A stretch of 36,003 nt of DNA from JBJXFK01 sp046155505 (GTDB lineage Bacteria; Planctomycetota; Phycisphaerae; UBA1845; Fen-1342): the NCBI GenBank assembly GCA_046155505.1, contig JBJXFK010000244.1, forward strand, positions 1-36,003, in the 5' to 3' direction. The notes under the pieces are model-generated. The model was not told the DNA's origin, ran no database searches, and was given only the letters and a program-made list of their open reading frames with translations. The position numbers were made by a program, and so were the translations under genes. Numbering within the stretch: the stretch's first letter is position 1; every line of letters starts with the position of its first letter. This document shows, in pieces, positions 22,985-31,103 of this stretch.

Positions 22985-25462
22985 ATGTTTTTGGGATCAC
23001 GTTGTCGCCAGATGCGCGGCCTCGCCGTCGCGCTGTCATCGGTCGCGCTGCCGCTCAGCGCATGGGCCTCGTCGCCCCCACCCCCACCCGGCTGCCCGAT
23101 CATGGCCGGATCGTTTCCCAACCCGAATCCGCAGCTGATTCCCACCGGGCCGGCGGTCATCGTCTCACAAACTTTCGTCGCCGGCATGGACCCCTATCTC
23201 TGGGACGTCGATGTCTTGACGTTCATCTCGCACACGGCCAGCGCGGATCTTGACATCACGATTCAATCACCCGCCGGCACCGTCGTGACGCTCACTACCG
23301 ACAATGGCGGAACGCTCGACAACCTGTTCCGCGGCACGCTCTGGGATGACGACGCCAACCCCGGCGGACTCGTGCCCTACACCACGAACAACGGCCTGGT
23401 CAACGATCACGCACACGTCAATCTCGCCGTTTCCACGCCGCTCGCCGTCGAAGACGCACTCGCCGTGTTCATCGGCGAAAACCCCAACGGCCTCTGGACG
23501 CTGACCATCAGCGACGACCTCGCACTCAATGCCGGCTCGCTCGACGGCTGGCAGCTCGACATCACGGCCCTGCGCCAGGCGCCTGACTATTTCGCGACCG
23601 CGACTTTCTCCAACAACATCCCGATCATCATCCCGACCACGCCGCCGCCGAATGTCTTCTCGTCGCAAATTGTCGTCGGTGGCATGATCCCGCCGTTCAT
23701 CTGCGACGTAAACGTCCGAACGTTGATCGAACACTCGTTCGCGGGTGATCTCGATATCACGCTCACCTCGCCCGGTGGCACGACCGTCACGCTCACCACC
23801 GACAACGGCGGCGTCAACGACAACGTCTTTCTCGGCACGTTCTGGGACGACAGCTCCAACCCCGGCGGCCAGGTTCCCTACGTGAGCAACCCTTTCCTCG
23901 CCACCGATCACCCATACGCGAACCTCGTGCTCGCTTCGCCGCTGGTACCCGAAGAACCATTCGGTGCATTCATCGGCGAAAATCCCAACGGCGTCTGGAC
24001 GCTGACCATCAGCGATGATGCCAATCTGGATGGCGGAATCCTGCACGCGTGGGATCTCATCATCACTGTCTGCGCCTGCGGACAGCCGAACCCGCCGCGA
24101 CGCGACTTCCTCTACACCGGCCAGCCGACGTTCCTCGACATCGGCCTGGGCGGCAGCTATCCGCCGATTCCGAACGACTTCTTCGATCCGGGATCTGATC
24201 CGTTCGTCGGCCAAGTCACGCTCGAAGGTCGCCCGATCGATCCCGCGACCATCGGCAACACTGACACCATCGTCCGTCGCGGCTCCGACCCGATCCTGCT
24301 GAGCGACCCCATCGGTGCAGGCAATTCGGTTCCGATCGAACTCGTGCAACTGAGCCTCGTTTCGATCCAGCCGATCACCGTCACCTACAACAACGGCAAC
24401 CTGCCGCAACAATGGAACGTGACGATCGTCGAGTCGCCCAGCACGCCGCAACCCGCCGGGACGTTGAACGCACAGAAGACGCACGCCAACGGCGGCGTGT
24501 TCAACGCGCAACTGCCGGTGATTCCGGCGCTGATCTTCACCGAAGTCGGCAATCCCGTGAATCAGCGATTCCTCGACACGGGCGGTATCTTCCCGCCGCT
24601 GCAATTCAATACGCTTAATGCCCCGTGGGTCCACATCGCCACGCCGCCGCTGGAGGTCGTGACCGACCCCGGCACCGAGTTCATCCCCGCCGCGGACGAA
24701 CTCGTCTCGGGCGATCCGACCTCGCGCGTGCGCGTGCCGGTGACGTTCGACTCGCCGCCCGATGCCAGACACACGATCTGTCCGGCCTTCCCGATCGGTG
24801 CATGCTGCACGATCGACGGCTGCGTCATCACCGTCGAGCCGCAATGTGTGCTCATCGGCGGCGTCTGGCAGGGTGCGGGCGTGAGCTGCGTCGATGCGAA
24901 TTGCCCGGTCGCGCCGCGCTGCATCTATCGCGTGACGTGCCTGTCCGGACCGGACTGCGCCAATTGCCCGCTGCCGCTCGGCTCGGCCGTCGTCGGCCCG
25001 CTTTGCGGCCCGAATGACCCGCCGTGCCCGTTCGTCATCACGCAGACCTGCGCGCTGACGGGCTGCTGCGTCGAGTACACGCTCGTTGATTGCCGCCCGC
25101 CGCTGCCCGGCGAGCCGCCGATTCCGCCCGGTCTGCCCTGCACCTGCGCCAACACGCAAGCATGCTGCCTGCCCGGCGGCGGATGCATCGACATCGATCC
25201 GGGCCTTTGCGTGCAGCAGCTCTGCGGCGTGCCCGCCGGTCCGGGATCGAGCTGCTCGACCACGATTTGCCCGGTCTGCCCCGGCGACGTGAATGGCGAT
25301 GGTCTGGTCAACCTGACCGACTTGAGCATGTTGCTCGCGGCGTTCGGCTCGTGCCGACCCGATCCGGCGTACAACTGCCGGGCCGACTTCAACAACGACA
25401 ACTGCGTCACGCTCACCGACCTGTCGGTGCTCTTGGCGAATTTTGGCGTCGTCTGCAACTGA
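22985..25462 (+). CDS. Secreted protein with two proprotein-convertase P-domains, Cys-rich region and dockerin-like tail
   Basis: The protein has 825 residues from ATG 22985, with AAGGAG 8 bases upstream. Residues 1-29 are a signal peptide ending LPLSAWA. Two P-domains (P/Homo B) lie at about 55-196 and 222-364. Each has an ADLDITIQSP / GDLDITLTSP strand, TLTTDNGG-x-(L/N)-DN, and F-IGENPNG-(L/V)-WTLTISDD near its end. P-domains usually stabilise subtilisin-like proteases, but no protease domain is present here, so the role is binding or structural. Residues about 595-765 are Cys-rich, with a GACC...DGC...C-x-GG-x-WQG-x-G-x2-C repeat frequent in planctomycete surface proteins. The tail is dockerin-like (GDVNGDGLVNLTDLSMLLAAFG / FNNDNCVTLTDLSVLLANFG). 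Confidence 0.92.
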   Translation: MFLGSRCRQMRGLAVALSSVALPLSAWASSPPPPPGCPIMAGSFPNPNPQLIPTGPAVIVSQTFVAGMDPYLWDVDVLTFISHTASADLDITIQSPAGTVVTLTTDNGGTLDNLFRGTLWDDDANPGGLVPYTTNNGLVNDHAHVNLAVSTPLAVEDALAVFIGENPNGLWTLTISDDLALNAGSLDGWQLDITALRQAPDYFATATFSNNIPIIIPTTPPPNVFSSQIVVGGMIPPFICDVNVRTLIEHSFAGDLDITLTSPGGTTVTLTTDNGGVNDNVFLGTFWDDSSNPGGQVPYVSNPFLATDHPYANLVLASPLVPEEPFGAFIGENPNGVWTLTISDDANLDGGILHAWDLIITVCACGQPNPPRRDFLYTGQPTFLDIGLGGSYPPIPNDFFDPGSDPFVGQVTLEGRPIDPATIGNTDTIVRRGSDPILLSDPIGAGNSVPIELVQLSLVSIQPITVTYNNGNLPQQWNVTIVESPSTPQPAGTLNAQKTHANGGVFNAQLPVIPALIFTEVGNPVNQRFLDTGGIFPPLQFNTLNAPWVHIATPPLEVVTDPGTEFIPAADELVSGDPTSRVRVPVTFDSPPDARHTICPAFPIGACCTIDGCVITVEPQCVLIGGVWQGAGVSCVDANCPVAPRCIYRVTCLSGPDCANCPLPLGSAVVGPLCGPNDPPCPFVITQTCALTGCCVEYTLVDCRPPLPGEPPIPPGLPCTCANTQACCLPGGGCIDIDPGLCVQQLCGVPAGPGSSCSTTICPVCPGDVNGDGLVNLTDLSMLLAAFGSCRPDPAYNCRADFNNDNCVTLTDLSVLLANFGVVCN

Positions 25463-25490
25463 AGCGGTTCGATGAGCGAATTGCGACAAG

Positions 25491-25522
25491 CGGAGGCCGT
25501 GCGAGCAATCGCCCGGCCTCCG
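25491..25522 (+). terminator. Stem-loop terminator after the P-domain gene
   Basis: CGGAGGCCG (25491-25499) pairs perfectly with CGGCCTCCG (25514-25522) around a 14-base loop and is followed by TTTCTC. It starts 29 bases after the stop at 25462 and fits an intrinsic terminator with a weak T-tract. Confidence 0.65.
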
Positions 25523-25550
25523 TTTCTCTATGAAATGACAAGCGCTGGGG

Positions 25551-25569
25551 GACCGGTCTCCGACCGGTC
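25551..25569. repeat. Tandem palindrome GACCGGTC x2
   Basis: The 8-bp self-complementary word GACCGGTC occurs at 25551-25558 and 25562-25569, separated by three bases and followed by TTTCTTC. It can fold as one hairpin and may be a second terminator or a short dispersed repeat. Confidence 0.4.
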
Positions 25570-25628
25570 TTTCTTCGTTCTCGACGACCGTGTCGCCAAG
25601 TCATCACGCTTGTGCCCAATAATTTCTC

Positions 25629-25669
25629 TTGATTCGAAATGCCTCGCATGGGTATACTTCGTGTCACGA
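25629..25669 (+). promoter_or_regulatory. Promoter and candidate operator of the PadR gene
   Basis: TTGATT (25629-25634) and TATACT (25653-25658) are separated by 18 bases, a good -35/-10 pair, with transcription expected to start near 25665. The palindrome TCGTG-T-CACGA at 25659-25669 overlaps the start site. A PadR regulator commonly represses its own promoter, so this is a candidate operator. That link is inferred. Confidence 0.55.
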
Positions 25670-25679
25670 GGTAACTGCC

Positions 25680-26015
25680 GTGCCGGTGAACGCCGAACTG
25701 CTCAAGGGTGCGACCGAACTGGCCGTGCTGGCGGCCCTGGCCGAATCGCCGGCACACGGCTATGAACTCGCCCAGCGCCTGCGCAGTCGCAGCGCGGGCG
25801 TGCTGCGCAGCGGCGAGGGCACGCTCTACCCCCTGCTCTACAAGCTCGAAAAACGCGGCGACATCAGCGCCCGCTGGGTCGTCGTCGATCGCCGCCGTCG
25901 CCGCGTCTATCGCCTGACGCCGCGCGGCCGCGGATTGCTCACGCGCCGCGGCGGCGAATGGCGCGAACTGGTCGCCGCCATGGCCCAACTGCTCGGAGGT
26001 CCGGCTCATGCATGA
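25680..26015 (+). CDS. PadR-family transcriptional regulator
   Basis: The protein has 111 residues from a GTG at 25680, with GAGG about 8 bases upstream. The longer frame from 25629 would begin upstream of the promoter. The winged helix-turn-helix is typical of the short PadR type: ELAVLAALAESPAHGYELAQRLRSRS at about 10-35, then SGEGTLYPLLYKLEKRGDISARWV, the recognition helix and wing, and RRVYRLTPRGRGLL. The C-terminal dimer helix is short. It overlaps the following membrane protein gene by 8 bases. PadR plus a downstream membrane protein with a soluble N-terminal helical domain is a recurring regulator/partner pair in bacteria. The inducer is unknown. Confidence 0.93.
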   Translation: MPVNAELLKGATELAVLAALAESPAHGYELAQRLRSRSAGVLRSGEGTLYPLLYKLEKRGDISARWVVVDRRRRRVYRLTPRGRGLLTRRGGEWRELVAAMAQLLGGPAHA

Positions 26016-26727
26016 ATCGATCGAACGCTACGTTGGCGCCGTGCTGAGAGATTCGGGAATTCCGCTCGAACGCCGCCGCGAGATCGGCGACGAAATGCGT
26101 TTGCACCTGCACGAGGCGGCGACAGCCCGGGTGCGCGACGGCGTGTGCATCGGTTGCGCCGCACGCGACGCGATCGAGGCATTCGGCCCCGCGCATGCGC
26201 TTCGCCGACGATTGATGTTGCAGCAGTGGCGCAGTGACATGAGCGTCGCGTGCGCGCGGCTCCCGCTGATCCTGCCGCTCGGGTTGGTCGCTGGGCTGGC
26301 GCAGTTTCTGGCTGAAGTGGTGGTCCCAGGAACGCGCGTCGGCATGCTCGCAGCCGTATCGGCCGGCGTGGTGACCGCCTTTTCTGGCTGGATCGCGGCG
26401 CTCGCCGAGATTCGCATCATGCGCCCGCGGCCGCGTGATGAAACAAGTAGGCAGCGACTCACGATGCGGTTTTCCGCGGCGATTTTGGCCGTCGCGACGC
26501 CGCTGATTGCTTTGGTTGTCTTGCTTTCTGAGAACGCGCTCTCGCAGCGCTTGCGAACGGATTCGTCTGAGTTTGTCGAAGCATTCATCGCCGCGCTGGC
26601 GGAACGGGCGTACGCACCGGTGATCGTGCTTGGAGTTTTCGCCGGAATCGGCGGCTGGGCCATGGCGCGCATCGCATGGCGGCGCACGATTGAGCACCCC
26701 GACGCGGCATCGGTCGAGATCGCCTAA
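26008..26727 (+). CDS. Membrane protein cotranscribed with PadR (HAAS/permease-prefix-like N terminus)
   Basis: The protein has 239 residues from ATG 26008, with GGAGG 8-9 bases upstream inside the padR gene. Residues 1-75 are a soluble helical domain: IERYVGAVLRDSGIPLERRREIGDEMRLHLHEAATARVRDG...AARDAIEAFGPAHALRRRL. It resembles the HAAS/DUF1700 or permease-prefix domains found next to PadR genes. Four membrane helices follow, at about 85-107, 112-135, 150-172 and 197-222. It probably acts with the PadR regulator in a membrane-linked response. The target is unknown, and no ABC transporter gene is adjacent. It converges with the amidase gene at 26735, only 7 bases away. Confidence 0.85.
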   Translation: MHESIERYVGAVLRDSGIPLERRREIGDEMRLHLHEAATARVRDGVCIGCAARDAIEAFGPAHALRRRLMLQQWRSDMSVACARLPLILPLGLVAGLAQFLAEVVVPGTRVGMLAAVSAGVVTAFSGWIAALAEIRIMRPRPRDETSRQRLTMRFSAAILAVATPLIALVVLLSENALSQRLRTDSSEFVEAFIAALAERAYAPVIVLGVFAGIGGWAMARIAWRRTIEHPDAASVEIA

Positions 26728-26734
26728 TCCGCCA

Positions 26735-27604
26735 CTAGAGCTTCGTCAGATCGCCATAAGTTTCGGGCCGGCGGTCACGATAAAACTGCCACGTTTCGCG
26801 AACCTCGCGAATCTGATCGAGATTCAGATCGGCGATGAGCACCGCATCGCTCGCGCGCGGCGCTTCGGCGATGATCTGCCCGCGCGGGTCGCACCAATAG
26901 CTCGCGCCATAAAATTCGCCGATGTTCCACGGCGCTTCCGTGCCAACACGATTGATCGCGCCCACGAAATACTGATTCGCCACCGCATGCGCCGGCTGCT
27001 CCAGCTTCCACAAATACTCCGAAAGCCCCGCGACCGTCGCCGACGGATTGAACACAATCTCCGCGCCCGCCAGGCCCAGCGCCCGCGCCCCTTCCGGGAA
27101 GTGCCGGTCATAGCACAAATACACACCGACCCGCCCCACCGCCGTATCCCACACCGGATAGCCGAGGTTACCCGGTCGGAAATAGAACTTCTCCCAAAAC
27201 CCCGGCGGCAAGTGCGGCAAGTGCGACTTGCGATACTTGCCCAGATAGCGACCGTCGGCGTCGATCACCGCCGCCGTGTTGTAGTAGACGCCAGACTGCT
27301 CCTCCTCGTACACCGGCACGATCAGAACGATGCTCAGCCGCTCGGCGAGATCGCACATGAGCCGCACGGTCGGCCCATCAGGCACGCGCTCGGTCATCGC
27401 GTACCACTTGCGATCCTGCTCGGCGCAGAAATACGGTCCGTAGAACAGCTCTTGCAAACACGCAACCCGCGCACCGTCCCGCGCGGCCTGCTCGACTAGC
27501 CCCACATGCTTGTCGATCATGGCCCGCTTGATCTTCTCGATCGGCGATGTCGCTGACTCACACAACGTTGCTTGAATCAACGCCCCTCGAACGATGCGGC
27601 TCAT
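26735..27604 (-). CDS. Nitrilase-superfamily amidase (beta-ureidopropionase / N-carbamoylputrescine amidase type)
   Basis: The protein has 289 residues from ATG 27604, with AGGA about 9 bases upstream. The Glu-Lys-Cys triad of the superfamily is visible: Glu52 in CLQELFYGPYFC, Lys126 in KYRKSHLPH, and Cys164 in VYLCYDRHFPE. FNPSATVAGLSEYLWKLEQPAHAVANQYFVGAINRVG and a closing DLNLDQIREVRETWQFYRDRRPETYGDL match the beta-ureidopropionase / N-carbamoyl-amino-acid amidohydrolase branch. Those enzymes cleave N-carbamoyl groups to amine, CO2 and ammonia, either in reductive pyrimidine breakdown or in polyamine synthesis. No dihydropyrimidinase or agmatine deiminase gene is nearby, so the substrate cannot be fixed. 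It is divergent from trxB. Confidence 0.92.
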   Translation of the reverse strand: MSRIVRGALIQATLCESATSPIEKIKRAMIDKHVGLVEQAARDGARVACLQELFYGPYFCAEQDRKWYAMTERVPDGPTVRLMCDLAERLSIVLIVPVYEEEQSGVYYNTAAVIDADGRYLGKYRKSHLPHLPPGFWEKFYFRPGNLGYPVWDTAVGRVGVYLCYDRHFPEGARALGLAGAEIVFNPSATVAGLSEYLWKLEQPAHAVANQYFVGAINRVGTEAPWNIGEFYGASYWCDPRGQIIAEAPRASDAVLIADLNLDQIREVRETWQFYRDRRPETYGDLTKL

Positions 27605-27753
27605 GCAATGGTTCCTATTGAGGCCGCCGCGTCAGCTCGACCGCAGCGGCGCGATGCAACCTATCCGCGAGGTGGCTGATCAGGCAAGTCTCTCATCGGC
27701 TAGCGAAGGCATGCCGTCCCGCGCGGTGTCCGACCCACCCCGTAATCTGCGAG

Positions 27754-27759
27754 TACAAT
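27754..27759 (+). promoter_or_regulatory. Possible -10 element of trxB
   Basis: TACAAT lies 48 bases upstream of the trxB GTG. It matches the -10 consensus at five of six positions. No good -35 is found 16-18 bases upstream, so the assignment is weak. Confidence 0.3.
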
Positions 27760-27807
27760 CACCCTGCATCGCGACCCACCGTCGTGGTCGCTGGAAACGG
27801 AGTACCT

Positions 27808-28776
27808 GTGCCGGTCGAAAAAGTTGTCATCGTCGGTTCCGGCCCCGCTGGCCTCACTGCGGCCATCTATGCCGCCCGCGCCGCCCTCACGCCGCTCATG
27901 TTCGAGGGCTTCAACGCAGGCGGGCTGATTCCCGGCGGGCAGCTCATGTTCACCACCGATGTCGAGAACTACCCAGGTTTCCCCGAGGGCGTGCTTGGGC
28001 CCAAGATGATGAAGGCCTTTCGCGAGCAAGCCGCCCGCTTCGGCACGCGCTTCATCCGCGAAGACGTGCGTTCAATCGATCTGACGCAGCGCCCGTTCAC
28101 GCTCAAGAGCGATGAGCACACGATTCATGCACACGCGATCATCATTTCCACCGGCGCGAGTGCGAACTGGCTCGGACTGCCGAATGAAAAACGCCTCGCC
28201 GAAACGGGCGGCGGAGTCTCCGCCTGCGCCGTGTGCGACGGCGCGCTCCCCATGTTCCGCAATCAGGAACTCGCCGTCGTCGGCGGCGGCGATTCGGCGA
28301 TCGAGGAAGCGTCGTACCTGACCAAGTTCGCCAAGAAGGTCTACATCATTCACCGTCGCGATCAGCTCCGCGCCAGCAAGATCATGCAGGAGCGGTTCTT
28401 CAAACTCGTGGAACAGGGCAAGATGGCACCGGTCTGGAATTCGCAGGTGATTGACGTGCTCGGCGATCAGCAGATCACCGGCCTCAAGCTGCGCGACACG
28501 CAGACCAGCGCCGAACGCGACATGCCGATCAAGGGTCTGTTCCTCGGCATCGGCCACACGCCGAATTCCAAACTGGTGCAGCCGCTGGTGAAGACCGACG
28601 ACAAGGGCTACATCGTTCACACGCACTTGCCGACGACGGCGACGAGCGTCGACGGCGTGTTCGCGGCGGGCGACGTGGCTGATCATCACTATCGCCAGGC
28701 CGTGACGGCCGCGGGCAACGGGTGTCAGGCGGCGCTCGATGCGGAACGCTGGCTGGCGGCGAAGGGGATTGAGTAG
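27808..28776 (+). CDS. trxB: Thioredoxin reductase
   Basis: The protein has 322 residues from a GTG at 27808, with CGGAG about 7 bases upstream. The longer frame from 27784 lacks an SD. This flavoenzyme reduces thioredoxin with NADPH. The FAD motif GSGPAG is at 10-15. GGQLMFTTDVENYPGFPEG at 43-61 is the conserved FAD/linker block. The redox CAVC is at 140-143, with the following Asp. GGGDSAIEEASYL at about 159-171 and HRRDQLRAS at 182-190 form the NADPH site. GVFAAGDVADHHYRQAVTAAGNGCQAALDAE closes the FAD domain. All active-site parts are intact. Together with tpx at 4789 it could supply peroxide detoxification, although thioredoxin itself is not in the window. Confidence 0.96.
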   Translation: MPVEKVVIVGSGPAGLTAAIYAARAALTPLMFEGFNAGGLIPGGQLMFTTDVENYPGFPEGVLGPKMMKAFREQAARFGTRFIREDVRSIDLTQRPFTLKSDEHTIHAHAIIISTGASANWLGLPNEKRLAETGGGVSACAVCDGALPMFRNQELAVVGGGDSAIEEASYLTKFAKKVYIIHRRDQLRASKIMQERFFKLVEQGKMAPVWNSQVIDVLGDQQITGLKLRDTQTSAERDMPIKGLFLGIGHTPNSKLVQPLVKTDDKGYIVHTHLPTTATSVDGVFAAGDVADHHYRQAVTAAGNGCQAALDAERWLAAKGIE

Positions 28777-28823
28777 AGGCGGTACCGGTCGCGCGAACGA
28801 TACGTGCTGAACGAGTATGCGAA

Positions 28824-29294
28824 ATGAGCGAGCCTGACGACCCGTCACTGCGCCGCGCCCGCCGCTGGCGCAAAACCTGGATCGTACTCGTGTCACTCTC
28901 GCTCACCGCCTTCGCCGCCACTTGGGGCTGGCGCGGCGGACTGCTCGATTCTCAATCGCGCGGCGTATGGATCGGCAACGGCGTTTTGTGTGTCGGCTAC
29001 AACCTCGACCTCGGAACACAACCGTTCTGGGAACACGACCCCTACCCCGTCGATCACGGCGGATGGCGACCGGTGCGTTACGCCGGTACGACGTGGAACT
29101 ATGTCGGTTTTCCGTTGTGGCAGCCGATAGCGATTTTCGCCCCGCTCTGGGCATATTGTCACGGCTTCATCCGCGGCAGCCGCCAAAGCGACCCATCGCG
29201 GTGCAAAAACTGTGGATACAGCCTGCGCGGGCTGATCGCCACGACAACCGGCGAGCGCCGCTGCCCCGAGTGCGGCGAATCGATCCTTCGTTGA
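28824..29294 (+). CDS. Zinc-ribbon membrane protein
   Basis: The protein has 156 residues from ATG 28824. A basic N terminus precedes one membrane segment at about 19-36 (TWIVLVSLSLTAFAATWGW). An extracytoplasmic-looking middle follows with a DLGTQPFWEHDPYP region, then a second hydrophobic segment at about 94-112 (VGFPLWQPIAIFAPLWAY). The C terminus is a zinc ribbon with CKNCGYSLRG and CPECGESILR, at about 127-136 and 147-156. It is the third protein of this ribbon type in the window. It lies 47 bases behind trxB on the same strand and may be cotranscribed. Function is unknown. Confidence 0.8.
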   Translation: MSEPDDPSLRRARRWRKTWIVLVSLSLTAFAATWGWRGGLLDSQSRGVWIGNGVLCVGYNLDLGTQPFWEHDPYPVDHGGWRPVRYAGTTWNYVGFPLWQPIAIFAPLWAYCHGFIRGSRQSDPSRCKNCGYSLRGLIATTTGERRCPECGESILR

Positions 29295-29313
29295 AACGCG
29301 ACGCTGGTCGACT

Positions 29314-30699
29314 TCACACGCCTCTTTGAATCGACGAAAAATCCAGCAAATCCACATCATCGTCCGCGTCAGCATCCGCCGGCCAGCAGCGAAAATAGAC
29401 CGGTCCGCCGCCCGGTCCGGTCATGCAATCGCCGAAGTCACGCAGGTCGCCAGCATCCACATCGCCATCATTGTCCACGTCGCCCGGCACGCACGCCCCG
29501 CTGAGCGTAATCTCAAACGTCTCACAATTCGCCGACGGAAACTCCTGCCCGAGCAGCGGCACGCCGCCGCCGATCAACAGCGCCCGACAATCGCCAAGCG
29601 GTGCCGCCGCGAAGTCATCGTGCGGATTGAGCATCTGTCCATCCGCGATCCACGCGTGCGACAATCCATCGAAAATCGCAGCGTAGCGCAGGATCGTGTC
29701 GGTCCCGGCGAGCTGCTGCTCGCCGCCGAAAATCGCGACGTAGCGTCCGAACCGAATCAACTGATGATCCGCGATTCCTCCGCTGCGATTTGGAACCGGC
29801 GCGAGCGGCGTAATCGTGTCGGTTTGCGCGTCATACAACGATGCAGTCGCCACCGTGTCGCCGGTCGCCACGTTCTGCCCGCCGACAATCAGCACACGAT
29901 CATCGATCAACCGCGTCGCGGCGACATCATCAACGCCGACCGCGAGCGTCGCGGCGGATAGCTGCGTCGCCAGTGGGCCGAGCGTGACCAACTCGAGCGT
30001 CGCCGGTCCGCTACCCGCGCCGCCGACCAAGAGGACACGATCGCCGATGCTCCCGGCGTCGTCCGGTAACAGCGCCGCCGCGTGCGCCACGCGCGTTCGT
30101 TGCAAAGCAACCGCCGCCGACCACGTTTCACTCGCCGGATCGAATATCTGGCACGACGCCGCGCCGGCCACCAGCACGCGCCCATCGCGCAAGAGGGTCG
30201 CCGTGTGTGCCGAACGCGGCGTATTCATCGGAGGCCCGCTGCGCCGCACGCCGGTGAACGGATCGAACAGCTCGACCGAACTCGTCGGCGTGCCGGGATT
30301 GGTACCCGCTGCACCAACATCACCGCCGGTGATAAGCACGACCCCGCTACGAAGCGTCGTCTGCGTGTGACTGCTTCGCGGCGTCGCCAGCGTTGGCGTA
30401 GCAGCCGCCCCGCCGTTGATCGGCGGATAGCTCGCCGAGAAGGTGCCGGTGTGCGGGTTGTAAAACGCGATCTGGTTGCGTGAGAAAAGCGCGGGCGGAA
30501 ATCCGCTGACGCCCAGGCCGCCGCTGACCATCACCCAGCCGTCGGGCAATGTGCCGGCCGCGTGAAAAAGTCGACTCGCCGTGTCGCTGCCGGTCGCGGC
30601 GAATTGTCCGCCGACAATCTGCGCAATCGCGCCATGCGGTGCGACGACGTCGCAAATCAGTCCGCCGACCACAAACAGCATCGTACGCAGATGTTTCAA
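29314..30699 (-). CDS. Secreted kelch-like seven-bladed propeller with EF-hand/dockerin-like tail
   Basis: The protein has 461 residues from a TTG at 30699, chosen because GGAGG lies 6 bases upstream and the next residues form a signal peptide (TMLFVVGGLICDVVAPHGAIA). The 107 codons upstream in the frame lack these signals. Seven blade cores follow in order: DGWVMVSGG, SGVVLITGG, DGRVLVAGA, DRVLLVGGA, DRVLIVGGQ, RYVAIFGGE and CRALLIGGG. These fit a complete kelch/galactose-oxidase-type propeller, without recognised catalytic residues. The last 60 residues contain two calcium-loop-like segments, GDVDNDGDVDAGDLRDFGDCM and ADADADDDVDLLDF, a diverged relative of the dockerin tails elsewhere in the window. 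It converges with the gene at 28824. Confidence 0.88.
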   Translation of the reverse strand: MKHLRTMLFVVGGLICDVVAPHGAIAQIVGGQFAATGSDTASRLFHAAGTLPDGWVMVSGGLGVSGFPPALFSRNQIAFYNPHTGTFSASYPPINGGAAATPTLATPRSSHTQTTLRSGVVLITGGDVGAAGTNPGTPTSSVELFDPFTGVRRSGPPMNTPRSAHTATLLRDGRVLVAGAASCQIFDPASETWSAAVALQRTRVAHAAALLPDDAGSIGDRVLLVGGAGSGPATLELVTLGPLATQLSAATLAVGVDDVAATRLIDDRVLIVGGQNVATGDTVATASLYDAQTDTITPLAPVPNRSGGIADHQLIRFGRYVAIFGGEQQLAGTDTILRYAAIFDGLSHAWIADGQMLNPHDDFAAAPLGDCRALLIGGGVPLLGQEFPSANCETFEITLSGACVPGDVDNDGDVDAGDLRDFGDCMTGPGGGPVYFRCWPADADADDDVDLLDFSSIQRGV

Positions 30700-31103
30700 A
30701 TCAATCCTCCAGAGCGCCGCTTGTCGTAGCGATCGGCCCTCCGCAGTCGACGCTGTGCGTAGCACGCGCGAACCGCCGCCGTCGGGCACAGCGGCTCGAT
30801 CGCTATGCGCGCGATCGCACCTCGACATTCGAGCCATCTCGGCTCGGCGACGATTCCAACATTCTACGTACTCACAATGAAATTCAAGCGAATTTTCGCA
30901 TCGCATACCCGCGGAACTGCATCGCGCTGACGCGCAGAACTGACGCCTTCCACGTCTCTGCAAATGGTTGGTGCCGCACCATCTGATGTCTTCGATGCAC
31001 CCGCTGATAGCGGGTGCCACACGTGCCTAATTATCACCCTCAATCCAATTCCCCATCAGTTTCGCCACAGAATCGATTATCATCCGTTCTGCCGAGGCAC
31101 AGC
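30700..31103. other. Divergent intergenic region with a 9-bp hairpin, no gene supported
   Basis: This 404-base region separates the kelch-like gene (minus) from the second ECF sigma gene (plus). It holds a perfect hairpin, GCACCCGCT (30997-31005) / AGCGGGTGC (31009-31017), with a GAT loop. An AT-richer segment near 30850-30900 and another near 31020-31085 are candidate promoter zones. I could not fix -35/-10 boxes. Confidence 0.55.

Noticed and set aside
23267..25489. 740-codon minus-strand frame opposite the P-domain gene
   Set aside because: Antisense shadow with very Arg/Asp/Val-rich content. It contains no domain and no start signal, and the plus strand encodes clear P-domains.
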